From assembly GCF_001693735.1 (NCBI RefSeq), contig NZ_LWDV01000005.1:129523-177666 (forward strand): DNA of 48,144 nucleotides. The letters are read 5' to 3'. Position numbers and translations under genes: made by a program. Below are positions 1-8,029 of this stretch, piece by piece (positions within the stretch are counted from its first letter, which is position 1; each line of letters opens with the position of its first letter). This DNA comes from Orenia metallireducens. Its GTDB lineage: Bacteria > Bacillota > Halanaerobiia > Halobacteroidales > Halobacteroidaceae. A model generated the notes under the pieces. The model saw nothing but the letters and a program-made list of their open reading frames with translations. It had not been told where the DNA came from and did no database searches.

Positions 1-45
1 CTTGGGGTTTAATTATGAAAGTAGAGAAGATTCAATAGTAATTAC

Positions 46-77
46 AAGAGTACTCATCTATCTAGAAGAGTACTCTT
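46..77 (-). terminator. Inverted repeat downstream of the chemoreceptor gene
   Basis: AAGAGTACTC (46-55) is complementary to GAGTACTCTT (68-77), a 10-bp stem with a 12-nt loop just past the chemoreceptor stop on the minus strand. No clear U-tract follows, so termination is only possible, not certain. Confidence 0.4.
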
Positions 78-102
78 ATTTAAGAAGTGTGTTTTTAATT
101 AT

Positions 103-2022
103 TTATACTTTAAATTTATCTATTAAATTACTTAACTCTATAGACATATTAGATAATTCTTGAGCTGAATAGGCTATTTCATCTGACATATTTTTAATCT
201 CATTGGTAGATTCAGTGATTTGACTACTATTTTGAGCCAATTCATGGGTAGCTTTAGCTGTTTCTTCAATTTGAATAGATGTCTCTTCACTAGCAGAGCT
301 AATCTCTGCAAAGACCTCTCCAGTTTTTGATACCACATCTTCACCATGCTTGGTTATATTCGCTACCTCATTAATTACCTCTATCCCTAAAGTAGTCTTA
401 TCTTTGGTTTCAGAGATTAATTTTTTAATCTCTTCTGTAGCTTTATTTGTCTCCTCGGCCAAGTCTCTTATCTCATCTGCAACTACTGCAAAACCTTTAC
501 CAGCTTCTCCAGCTCTAGCAGCTTCAATGGCAGCATTGAGAGCTAGTAAGTTAGTTTGATCTGCAATATTAGTAATCATTTCTATAATTTGCTCAATCTT
601 TTGAGAGGTATTATTCAAAGTATTAACAACAGTTACTGCTCTTGCAACAGTTTTACTAATATCAGTCATAGTTGCTAAGGTATCCTGAATGTTAATAGTA
701 CCTATTTCTGTCTTTAAATTTGATTCTTGAGCAAAGTTAGCTACTCGTTCTGCACTTGCAGATATTTGTTCTATGGTAGCAGTAATATTTTCTATTAATT
801 CATTAGTACCTTCAATAGATGTAGTTCCTTCTTCAGCAGAAGCTGATAATTCTTGACTTGAACTAGCCATCTGTTCAGAGATATTCATCAGTTTTCTTAT
901 CATATCTCTTAAATTATTGGACATTGTATCAAAGCTAATTGCTAATTTACCTATTTCATCAGCTCTTTTGGTATATTTACTAGGAATATCTTTAGTAAAA
1001 TCCCCTTGGGAAACAAATTGACTGAACTGACTGGTAATAGTTATTGGGTTTATAACAAGATATTTTAACAAATAATATAGGATTATCATAAATAGGATTA
1101 AACTAAAAATTGAAGTTATTAATGAAAAGATAACTTTCTCCTTAATGCCTAAATCCTTTAAAGGAAAGGTTAATATAAGTTTTAAACCTGTATTACCAAT
1201 AGATGAATAAGCAATAAAGTAATCTTCACCAGCTAGTTGTTTATTGATTATTTGGGTATTCTCTTTGGATAAAATTTCAGAAGCAAAGCCACTAAATTTA
1301 CTTTTAGCTTTATCTTTAATATTAATACTGTGCTCACTATGGTCAGGGCTAACGATAAAGTTACCAATATCATTTATTAAATAGACTTGTCCATTTTCAC
1401 TGACTTTAATATTTTTAATATAATTAATCATATCTTTTAAACTTATATCTAGAGTTGTTACCCCTATAACCTCATTATTGGAATAAATAGGGGTAGTATA
1501 TGTCATCATGGTTATTTCTGAAACTTCATCATAGTAAGGCTCAGTCCAAGTTGAGTCTTTGCTCTTAAATCCATTTTTATACCAGTCATAATTAAAGTAA
1601 TCATAATCACTATTACTATAATCCCAAGTTAGTATGATGTCATCATTATCCTTATAGAGATAGGGACCAAAATATTTTTGATTCTTACTATATTTATAAG
1701 GTTCCATCCAAAAGCCAGAGCCAATAACTAAATCTATATCCTTAATTAAACTTCTTATATATTCTAGATTTAAATCAGTATTATTCTCTTTATTTGCAGC
1801 TATAAGAGAGGCTAATCCTTTTGCTCCTTGATCTATTCTTAAGAAATCACTATTAATCTTTTCAACCTCTTGATTGGTTTTGGCTATTAAGTACTCTTTA
1901 GCATTATTTGTCAGTCTAGTCAATTCTGAATTTGTAGTTAAATAAATTTGAATTGAGAATATTAGAGTTGCAGATATCAACATAGCGGTAATGATTTTTG
2001 CTGCCAGCGAATTTAATCTCAT
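103..2022 (-). CDS. Methyl-accepting chemotaxis protein with dCache-type sensor
   Basis: This is a transmembrane chemoreceptor of 639 residues that would pass ligand signals to CheA/CheW. An N-terminal membrane helix (about 8-30) is followed by a large extracytoplasmic region (about 31-290). That region has the layout of a double-Cache sensor, with [17 protein letters not shown] and GVTTLDIS stretches. A second helix lies near 296-322. A HAMP linker follows (NPI..., [10 protein letters not shown]), then a long coiled coil whose signalling tip around 480-510 has the conserved [16 protein letters not shown] core. The start ATG follows a GAGGG ribosome site. No chemotaxis genes adjoin it. The ligand cannot be told from sequence, although dCache domains often bind amino acids or organic acids. 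Confidence 0.95.
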   Translation of the reverse strand: MRLNSLAAKIITAMLISATLIFSIQIYLTTNSELTRLTNNAKEYLIAKTNQEVEKINSDFLRIDQGAKGLASLIAANKENNTDLNLEYIRSLIKDIDLVIGSGFWMEPYKYSKNQKYFGPYLYKDNDDIILTWDYSNSDYDYFNYDWYKNGFKSKDSTWTEPYYDEVSEITMMTYTTPIYSNNEVIGVTTLDISLKDMINYIKNIKVSENGQVYLINDIGNFIVSPDHSEHSINIKDKAKSKFSGFASEILSKENTQIINKQLAGEDYFIAYSSIGNTGLKLILTFPLKDLGIKEKVIFSLITSIFSLILFMIILYYLLKYLVINPITITSQFSQFVSQGDFTKDIPSKYTKRADEIGKLAISFDTMSNNLRDMIRKLMNISEQMASSSQELSASAEEGTTSIEGTNELIENITATIEQISASAERVANFAQESNLKTEIGTINIQDTLATMTDISKTVARAVTVVNTLNNTSQKIEQIIEMITNIADQTNLLALNAAIEAARAGEAGKGFAVVADEIRDLAEETNKATEEIKKLISETKDKTTLGIEVINEVANITKHGEDVVSKTGEVFAEISSASEETSIQIEETAKATHELAQNSSQITESTNEIKNMSDEIAYSAQELSNMSIELSNLIDKFKV

Positions 2023-2376
2023 AAATTACCCTCTTTCTTTTTATATTTTTAATTTATTAAATAAGGTTATTTTTGAATATTAAATCTTTGATTAACTATA
2101 TATTTGTGTTTTTACAAAGAAAACTAACAAAGACTATAATTATTAATCTAATAGTTATAAAATTAGATGAAATTAGACAAATTCCTTTTACCATTTTTTT
2201 ATTTAATATAAATTTAACATTATATCCTTAAAGAGATAAAAATAATTAATTATTTCAATCCTTATTTTTGGGTTTAAAGAATATTTTACAAAACATATCA
2301 CTACAAACCTTTTTATAGAATATTATAGATAGAGATAGATTAAGTATCTTTAATAATTAGAAAGGAGGGGAGAATT
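2023..2376. other. Gene-free divergent intergenic region
   Basis: These 354 very AT-rich bases separate the divergent chemoreceptor and LysM genes and should hold both promoters. I see no reliable promoter pair, no small reading frame with a ribosome site, and no strong hairpin. Confidence 0.5.
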
Positions 2377-2985
2377 ATGCGTTATAGAGTTAAACCAGGA
2401 GATACTCTTTATGAGATTGCCCAACGTTTTGGAACTACTGTCCAGACTTTGATAGATTTAAATGATATTGAAAATCCTGACATGATAGAGGTAGGTCAAA
2501 TAATAATAGTACCTGATAGAGGCGTCGATAGGGATTTTGACAGGGATATCGATAGAGATGTAGGGAGAAGGGTAGAAGTAAGAACTAAGAATTTTGACTA
2601 TACTGTCGTTAATGGTTTATTAATTGTAATGTTCACTAATAAGGATATATATAATCCAGGTGAAAATATTAGAGTTACTTTAGTAAAGACTAATATTACT
2701 AATTCACCTATTAAATTAAGCTATAGCTCAGGGCAAAGGATTGAGCTAGTGGCTTATGATAGTGGAAGGAGAATTTGGACTTGGTCAGCTAATAGAAGCT
2801 TCGTTCAGGCTACAAAGGTAATAACCTTAGAACCTGGACAGTCTTTAGTCTATAAGGAGATATGGAATCAAGATAATAACGACAATGTAGGGCTTGATGA
2901 AGGAGTATATCGTATCCAAGGCTGGAATGTAGCTAAAGAACTTAGTGATGATAGATTAGATGTTTTTATTAGAATTGAAGAGTAA
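2377..2985 (+). CDS. LysM domain protein with C-terminal BsuPI-like domain
   Basis: This 202-residue protein starts directly with a LysM peptidoglycan-binding module (residues 2-47: YRVKPGDTLYEIAQ, then VGQIIIVPD). A short Asp/Arg-rich linker (about 49-70, repeated D-R-D units) leads to a beta-rich domain (about 80-200). That domain resembles the intracellular proteinase inhibitor BsuPI family (SGQRIELVAYDSG, GVYRIQGWN). There is no signal peptide, so it may act in the cytoplasm or be placed on the spore surface by the mother cell, as many LysM spore proteins are. The ribosome site AAAGGAGGGG is very strong. The inhibitor role is family inference only. It is a single-gene unit closed by a hairpin terminator. 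Confidence 0.85.
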   Translation: MRYRVKPGDTLYEIAQRFGTTVQTLIDLNDIENPDMIEVGQIIIVPDRGVDRDFDRDIDRDVGRRVEVRTKNFDYTVVNGLLIVMFTNKDIYNPGENIRVTLVKTNITNSPIKLSYSSGQRIELVAYDSGRRIWTWSANRSFVQATKVITLEPGQSLVYKEIWNQDNNDNVGLDEGVYRIQGWNVAKELSDDRLDVFIRIEE

Positions 2986-2993
2986 GAGTAGTG

Positions 2994-3020
2994 GGGCAGA
3001 AATCAATTCTGCCCTTATTT
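2994..3020 (+). terminator. Bidirectional terminator between convergent genes
   Basis: GGGCAGAA (2994-3001) pairs with TTCTGCCC (3007-3014) around a 5-nt loop, followed by a T-rich run. It lies between the convergent LysM and YbjQ genes and can serve both. Confidence 0.75.
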
Positions 3021-3338
3021 CAACTTAACAGCAGTCCCATAAGCTAAGATCTCCGATGCCCCTGCCATAACTTGAGAAGTAGTAAACCTGGCATTTAGGA
3101 TAGCATCAGCTCCTAAATTTTCAGCTTCTCTTCTCATTCTTTCAAGGGCTTCATCCCTTGCTTCATCAATCATCTTGGTATACCCTTTGACTTCTCCTCC
3201 TACCAAGTTTCTTAGCCCTGCTCCAATGTCACTTCCAATATGCCTAGCTTTAATGGTACTTCCTTTGACTAATCCTATAGTGTTCTCTACCTCTTTTCCA
3301 GCAACATAATCAGTACTGACAATAATAATTTTAATCAT
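3015..3338 (-). CDS. YbjQ/UPF0145 family protein
   Basis: This is a 107-residue cytoplasmic protein of the YbjQ (UPF0145) family, which forms small pentameric beta-rich assemblies. Family traits visible here are the N-terminal GKEVENTIGLVKGSTI strand pair, the central GDIGAGLRNLVGGE-like stretch (read here as DIGAGLRNLVGGE) and the C-terminal GADAILNARF and EILAYGTAV segments. The family is sometimes called heavy-metal-binding, but no biochemical role is secure. The start ATG is preceded by GGGGAG. It appears monocistronic. Confidence 0.9.
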   Translation of the reverse strand: MIKIIIVSTDYVAGKEVENTIGLVKGSTIKARHIGSDIGAGLRNLVGGEVKGYTKMIDEARDEALERMRREAENLGADAILNARFTTSQVMAGASEILAYGTAVKLK

Positions 3339-3831
3339 CTCCCCTGTATAGAAATTGTTAAGTTATCTGTATATACTCCGTATTTAGTATAACTCTAAAT
3401 AGAGCTATTAATCCAAGCTACTATTATCTAGATAATCTAAAATCTAAAGATTTGGATGGGTGATCAGTCTGCCGGATATAGCAGACTAAATTATTGTTTT
3501 AACAGTTATTCTGGATTAATATAATTTTTATTAAATTTTTGTTCAACTTTTTGTGTCCAAGATATTGACATAGGTCCAATAGTTAAAAGACTAAAAGCTT
3601 TATATCTTAAGGTTTTGAACTTAAACTATCGATTATACACTGATGTAAAAGTGTTACAATATCTCTCTACTTTATCATTGTTTAATAGCAGAGATTATAA
3701 CTATAATTTTTAATAAAGGTATTAGGCTAGTTTTATCGTATTCTATTAATAGTAATTATTATTGATTGATATCGATTAAAATATAAGATGATATTCAAGT
3801 ATTATTTTAAGTAAGTTGGGAGGGAGCTAAG
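3339..3831. other. Gene-free region with a small hairpin and a repeat remnant
   Basis: These 493 bases hold no convincing gene. A dyad AGTCTGC (3466-3472) / GCAGACT (3481-3487) is present without a T-run. The part from about 3610 to 3665 resembles one arm of the TGCGACA-ended palindromes seen at 9929-10094 and 26856-27090. The photolyase promoter must lie in the AT-rich tail, but I cannot place it. Confidence 0.5.
3610..3665. repeat. Degenerate arm of the TGCGACA-ended palindrome family
   Basis: The stretch reads GAACTTAAACTATCGATT, then TACACTG, then AAAAGTGTTACAATATC. It parallels the reverse complement of the left arm of the copy between cooS and cooF, with an internal deletion. Only one arm is convincing. 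Confidence 0.45.
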
Positions 3832-5217
3832 GTGATTCAGCAGAGTAGAATTAAAGCTTTGAATAATAATCCTATCAAAAATGGAGAATATATTCTTTAT
3901 TGGATGCAAGCATCACAACGGACTGAATATAATCATGCTTTAGAGTTTGCCATAGATAAAGCTAATGAACTTCAACAGCCATTGGTAGTTTTGTTTGGTT
4001 TGACTGATGATTTTCCTGAGGCCAATCTCCGCCATTATTATTTTATGTTAGAAGGATTAGAGGAGGTAGCAGAGAGTTTGGCTCAACGGGGGATTAAGTT
4101 CATTATTAGAAAGGAGAGCCCAGAGCTAGGAGTACAGAAGCTAGCTAAAAATTCATCGATGGTAATTGTTGATAAAGGATATCTGAGAATAGAGAGAAGA
4201 TGGCGACAGATAGTAGCAGAGAGTATTAGTGTACCTTTAATAGAAGTAGAGAGTAATGTAGTTGTACCTATAGAAGAGGTCTCTGATAAAGAAGAGTATG
4301 CTGCTTATACTATCAGAAAGAAGATACATCGTCAGTTAGATAAGTACTTAGTTCCTTTAGAAGCAAGAAGTATAGATATCTCTTCTTTAGATTTTGACTT
4401 AGAGACTTTGGATATCAGTCAGATAGATAGGATTATTGAAAGTTTAGATATTGATGATAGTATTAGCAGGGTAGAGAAGTTCAAGGGAGGTACCTCTCAA
4501 GCAATCAAGTATTTTGAAGATTTTATGGAGAATAAGTTGGACAAGTATGGGAAACTACGAAATGACCCTACTTTAGATTATACCTCTAACTTGAGCCCTT
4601 ATCTCCATTTTGGACAGATTTCTCCACTCTATATAGCCCTTGAAGTAGATAATGTTTGTAGCAAAGGAAAAGAGGACTTCTTAGAGGAATTGATAGTGAG
4701 AAGAGAGTTGAGTATCAACTTTGTCTATTATAATCAAGCTTATGATGCTTCCTTGAAGGATATCTTAGCTGATTGGGCTTATCAGACTTTAGCAGAGCAT
4801 AAGAATGATTTGCGAGAAGATGTTTATACTAGAGAAGAGTTTGAACAAGGATTGACCCATGATATCTATTGGAATGCAGCTCAGATGGAGATGGTCTTGA
4901 CAGGTAAGATGCAAGGGTATATGAGGATGTATTGGGGTAAGAAAATCTTAGAATGGACTGAAAGTCCAGAAGAAGCCTTTCAGATAGCCCTTAATCTTAA
5001 TAATAAGTATAGTCTTGATGGTAGAGACCCCAATGCTTTTGCAGGGATAGCTTGGTGCTTTGGAAAGCATGATAGGGCTTGGACTGAGCGGGAGATATTT
5101 GGTAAGGTCAGATATATGAATGCTAATGGCTTAAAGCGGAAGTTTAAAATTGATAAATATGTAGATAAAATCGCTAAATTGTGCCAAGCTAAAGGTGTAG
5201 ATGTAAAATTAGCATAA
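3832..5217 (+). CDS. phrB: Class II deoxyribodipyrimidine photolyase
   Basis: This is a light-driven DNA repair flavoenzyme of 461 residues that splits cyclobutane pyrimidine dimers. Class II features are clear. The N-terminal antenna-binding half begins YWMQASQRTEYNHAL. The FAD half carries SPYLHFGQIS (about 253), EELIVRRELSINF, KMQGYMRMYWGKKILEW and DGRDPNAFAGIAWCFG, with the class II tryptophans of the C-terminal block. Translation starts at GTG 3832 behind GGGAGG. A DUF523-DUF1722 protein follows 590 bases downstream. An equivalent gene, ybgA, neighbours phr in E. coli, so the pairing is probably functional. The cofactor in the antenna site cannot be read. Confidence 0.95.
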   Translation: MIQQSRIKALNNNPIKNGEYILYWMQASQRTEYNHALEFAIDKANELQQPLVVLFGLTDDFPEANLRHYYFMLEGLEEVAESLAQRGIKFIIRKESPELGVQKLAKNSSMVIVDKGYLRIERRWRQIVAESISVPLIEVESNVVVPIEEVSDKEEYAAYTIRKKIHRQLDKYLVPLEARSIDISSLDFDLETLDISQIDRIIESLDIDDSISRVEKFKGGTSQAIKYFEDFMENKLDKYGKLRNDPTLDYTSNLSPYLHFGQISPLYIALEVDNVCSKGKEDFLEELIVRRELSINFVYYNQAYDASLKDILADWAYQTLAEHKNDLREDVYTREEFEQGLTHDIYWNAAQMEMVLTGKMQGYMRMYWGKKILEWTESPEEAFQIALNLNNKYSLDGRDPNAFAGIAWCFGKHDRAWTEREIFGKVRYMNANGLKRKFKIDKYVDKIAKLCQAKGVDVKLA

Positions 5218-5289
5218 TTAATTGTACTGACTGAATTTAATTGTATAAAGTGATGGTTAATGGGTATATTGAAATACTTTTACTTTTTA

Positions 5290-5645
5290 AAAAGTAGAGA
5301 AAATATTAGGTTTCACCCCAGAGTACTTCTTCAGGCGTAGTGCCTTCAGGGCGAAAAAGTAACCAAACCTACAGGTTCATAAATTTATTACGGAAGGTTT
5401 TTAGTAAAAACCTGTAGGGAAACTTCCGTGGCAAGACCAGCCCAATCAAGAAGAAATATACCTACGAGTCTAACCTACGGGTTTAAAAAGCGAACCCTTC
5501 GTGGTAAACCCGATCAAGACTCTTCGTGGCAGAGCCCACTCACTACGCAATCAATATTCATTGAAATTAAGAAAACTAAGAGTCTTAATTCAAAGATTAT
5601 CTTAAACCTGTTGTTTTTTTAGAGTATTTGCTTCGTTCAAAGACT
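5290..5645. repeat. Structured, GC-richer intergenic repeat tract
   Basis: This tract is richer in G and C than its flanks and is packed with short inverted and direct motifs. Examples are GCGTAGTGCCTTCAGGGCG at 5335-5353, AACCTGTAGG recurring as CCTACAGG, ACGGAAGTTT-like and AACTTCCGTGG elements, TACGGGTTT and AACCCTTCGTGG, and ACTCTTCGTGGC. It has the look of a dispersed non-coding element of the kind found in multiple copies in related genomes. A 64-codon frame at 5428-5622 runs through it without a good ribosome site or plausible protein character, and I treat it as spurious. Confidence 0.5.
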
Positions 5646-5803
5646 AATTTCCTTCGGTTTAAAAACCTTTAAAATCTTTTAATTTTCAATTTTGCATTTT
5701 CCATTCTCCATTTCAAGAAAAGTTAACAATATCCATTCTATTGTATTAATGTTTTTATTAGCACAACAGGTTATAATAACTGTATTTTAGGGAGGTATAA
5801 ATA

Positions 5804-6772
5804 ATGCAATTTGTGAAACCAATTGTAGTCGTTAGTAAATGTCTAGAGTTTGATAAATGCCGCTATAATGGTGTGATGATAAGTGATGAGTTTGTCAAGA
5901 AGCTCAAGGATTATGTAGAGTTTATTCCAGTCTGCCCTGAAGTAGAGGTAGGATTAGGTGTTCCCAGAGAGACGATTAGGCTTGTAAAAGAGGATGATGA
6001 GATTAGATTAGTCCAACCAGCTACTAAAAGGGATATAACCGATAAGATGAAGCAATTTAGTGCAGAGTTTTTGGATTCATTAGAGCAGGTAGATGGATTT
6101 ATCTTAAAAGACCGTTCTCCCTCCTGTGGGACTAAGGATTCCAAGGTCTATTCTAGTATCGATAAAAGCTCGATGGTAATAGAGAAGTCTAATGGGTTAT
6201 TTGCTCAAAAAGTTGAAGAAATATTTCCATATGCAGTTGTGGAGAATGAGGGTAGGTTGAAGAACTTTAGAATTAGAGAGGATTTTCTTACCAAGTTATT
6301 CTTATTGGCACGCTTTCGTAAGGTTAAAGAGTCTAAGTCTATGAGTAATTTGGTTCAGTTTCAGGCAGAGAACAAGTTATTATTCTTTGCTTATAAGGAA
6401 GTGGAAATGAGAGAGATAGGGAAGATTGTGGCTAACCATCAAAATTCTCCTTGGGATGAAGTGATTAAGGAATATGAAGAACATTTACATAAACTATTAA
6501 AAGGCATGACTACCTATAAAGCCAATATTAATGCTTTAATGCATGCCTTTGGTTATTTTTCTAAAGAATTGTCTAGTGAAGAGAAGAGGTTCTTTCTAGA
6601 TACCTTGGATAAATACCGTGATAATAAAGTTCCTTTGAGTGTACCTAATAATATTCTAGAAGCCTGGATTATTAAGTATGATAAGAAATATTTAAAGGAG
6701 CAGAGTTTCTTCCATCCTTATCCTGAAGAGTTGATAGAGATTAAAGACTCAGGGAAGGGAAGAGACTATTAA
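5804..6772 (+). CDS. DUF523-DUF1722 protein (YbgA-like, TudS-type Fe-S domain)
   Basis: This 322-residue two-domain protein has a DUF523 region (about 1-150) with cysteines at SKCLEFDKCRYNG (13, 19), VCPEVEVGLG and SPSCGTKDSKVY. This cysteine layout is that of the [4Fe-4S] thiouracil desulfidase (TudS) family. The second part (about 190-305) is DUF1722 (LLFFAYKEVEMREIG, HMLFG-like HAFGYFSKELSSEEKRFF). E. coli YbgA has the same architecture and sits beside photolyase, as this gene does. A role in removing sulfur from damaged or thiolated pyrimidines fits the family, but is inference. A strong GGGAGG site precedes the ATG. Confidence 0.85.
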   Translation: MQFVKPIVVVSKCLEFDKCRYNGVMISDEFVKKLKDYVEFIPVCPEVEVGLGVPRETIRLVKEDDEIRLVQPATKRDITDKMKQFSAEFLDSLEQVDGFILKDRSPSCGTKDSKVYSSIDKSSMVIEKSNGLFAQKVEEIFPYAVVENEGRLKNFRIREDFLTKLFLLARFRKVKESKSMSNLVQFQAENKLLFFAYKEVEMREIGKIVANHQNSPWDEVIKEYEEHLHKLLKGMTTYKANINALMHAFGYFSKELSSEEKRFFLDTLDKYRDNKVPLSVPNNILEAWIIKYDKKYLKEQSFFHPYPEELIEIKDSGKGRDY

Positions 6773-6846
6773 TGAATAATTATTCATCTTTATCACAGAT
6801 TAAATAATAATAATATTTAAAGATTTTTAAGGAGCGGTGTTAGAGT

Positions 6847-7365
6847 ATGGTAAAGAAGTTAATTTTTCTACTTGTTATTGTATTAAGTGTGGTCTTTGTG
6901 ATTTACCACAATAATAATTCGACTCAAGATTTAGCCAATAAGCAAGAGGATAATATCTTTAATCCCCAAGAGGTTAAACTAGGTGACAAGATTGTTGGTA
7001 TGACGATAGATTCATTATCTCTACATCAGATTCAAAATAGTGATAGATACTCAGCAACGGTTCAATTTTTAGGAGAAGTAATAGTTGATGGAAGATATAT
7101 AAATTATGAAGATGATGAATTTCTAGGAGATTCAGTTGCCTTTGAGGTAAGTAGTGAAACAGAACATAGACTTCCTAAATTAAATTTTGATGAACGAAGA
7201 ACATGGTTTGTTTTTAATAATCAAGATATGGCTAAAGATATCTTTGGGAAAAGAGCCCCTGATGGCTATGCCAAAGTAGCTATAAAAGACTATCTAATCT
7301 GCTATGCACCAACGGAGGTCTTTAACGAAGCCCGATTAGTTGAAGTAATAGATGTAGCAGATTAA
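6847..7365 (+). CDS. Small exported protein of unknown function
   Basis: I do not recognise this family. The 172-residue product has an N-terminal hydrophobic segment (residues 4-20, after MVKK) with no lipobox or obvious cleavage site. It is therefore probably anchored with its body outside the membrane. The mature part is acidic and predicted beta-rich (VGMTIDSLSL, SATVQFLGEVIVDGRYI, YAKVAIKDYLICYAP). The ribosome site AAGGAG is good. It stands alone between the DUF523 gene and the Rrf2 regulator, which has its own promoter. Confidence 0.7.
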   Translation: MVKKLIFLLVIVLSVVFVIYHNNNSTQDLANKQEDNIFNPQEVKLGDKIVGMTIDSLSLHQIQNSDRYSATVQFLGEVIVDGRYINYEDDEFLGDSVAFEVSSETEHRLPKLNFDERRTWFVFNNQDMAKDIFGKRAPDGYAKVAIKDYLICYAPTEVFNEARLVEVIDVAD

Positions 7366-7416
7366 TTAAGTATAGAAACTCTGATAATGATAATCATTCA
7401 TAAATTCATCCAATTC

Positions 7417-7445
7417 TTGACATAAGTATACCTAAGTGGTATAAT
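7417..7445 (+). promoter_or_regulatory. Sigma-A promoter of the Rrf2 regulator gene
   Basis: TTGACA (7417-7422), a 17-nt spacer and TATAAT (7440-7445) form a consensus promoter about 46 bases before the regulator ATG. A perfect dyad in the spacer overlaps the -10 box, so repressor binding here would block RNA polymerase. Confidence 0.85.
7427..7443. promoter_or_regulatory. Operator dyad 1, TATACC-N5-GGTATA
   Basis: TATACC (7427-7432) and GGTATA (7438-7443) form a perfect 6-bp dyad with a 5-nt centre inside the promoter. The identical dyad occurs again before cooS, which suggests autoregulation by the adjacent Rrf2-type protein. Confidence 0.75.
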
Positions 7446-7491
7446 TTAATCGTTAGTAAGTTGCTCTATGATTAAGAAATGAGGTAATTAG

Positions 7492-7908
7492 ATGAGATTA
7501 AGTCAGGCAGCAGATTATGCTTTACGTGCTGTATTATATTTGGCAAGGCAAGGAGAAGGAACTATAGTAGATGCACAGACTATCTGTGAAGAGGAGAGTG
7601 TTCCCAAGAGATTTCTCTTAAAAATCTTTAGGGAGTTGGCTCAAACTAAGATTATTGAATCTTATCGAGGTAAGAATGGTGGCTATGCTTTAGGAATAGA
7701 CCCAGCAAAGATAACCTTAAGGGATGTAATAGAAGCAGTAGATGGACCAATTGTGGTAAATCGTTGTTTAATTGATCCTGCTGAGTGTAATAAGATAAAT
7801 GGTAATTCATGTAGAACATGTACAATTCATGAAGCTTTATTTGATGTACAGCAGACAATTGTTAATAAGTTAGAAGAATATACCTTTGCAGACTTATTAA
7901 ATAGCTAA
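7492..7908 (+). CDS. Rrf2-family Fe-S cluster transcriptional regulator
   Basis: This is a 138-residue winged-helix regulator of the Rrf2/IscR/NsrR family. It begins MRLSQAADYALRA, with the recognition segment SVPKRFLLKIFRELAQ and the wing YRGKNGGYALG. Three to four cysteines (C92, C99, C107, C110) sit where IscR and NsrR ligate an iron-sulfur cluster. It lies immediately upstream of cooS, and matching palindromes precede both genes. I therefore infer that it senses redox state, iron or CO/NO through its cluster and represses itself and the CO dehydrogenase operon. Which signal it reads is not visible. Confidence 0.92.
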   Translation: MRLSQAADYALRAVLYLARQGEGTIVDAQTICEEESVPKRFLLKIFRELAQTKIIESYRGKNGGYALGIDPAKITLRDVIEAVDGPIVVNRCLIDPAECNKINGNSCRTCTIHEALFDVQQTIVNKLEEYTFADLLNS

Positions 7909-7927
7909 TAGTTATAACTATTGGCTA
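7902..7927 (+). terminator. Hairpin at the end of the regulator gene
   Basis: TAGCTAATAGTT and AACTATTGGCTA form an imperfect stem with a tight loop overlapping the regulator stop codon. Only a weak T-rich stretch follows, so it may attenuate or process rather than fully terminate. Confidence 0.45.
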
Positions 7928-7944
7928 AATATTTTAATTAAAAG

Positions 7945-7961
7945 TATACCAAAAAGGTATA
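7945..7961. promoter_or_regulatory. Operator dyad 2 upstream of cooS
   Basis: TATACC (7945-7950), AAAAA and GGTATA (7956-7961) repeat exactly the dyad of the regulator promoter. A degenerate third copy, TATACA-N5-AGTGTA, lies at 7994-8010 closer to the cooS start. Confidence 0.75.
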
Positions 7962-8029
7962 TTTACAATTTAGATTTATTTTTTAACTAAAAGTATACAA
8001 GAATAGTGTAGTTATAAGGGGGATTTATA

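Noticed and set aside
2-166. Open frame at the left edge on the plus strand
   Set aside because: It runs into the chemoreceptor's antisense with no protein character. It is most likely chance.
5428-5622. 64-codon frame reading MARPAQSRRNIPTS...
   Set aside because: It lies wholly in a structured repeat tract, has no ribosome site at its ATG, and its composition is that of the repeat rather than a protein.
7902-7927. Strong terminator splitting the regulator from cooS
   Set aside because: The stem is AT-rich without a good T-run, so I list it only as a weak hairpin rather than a firm operon boundary.
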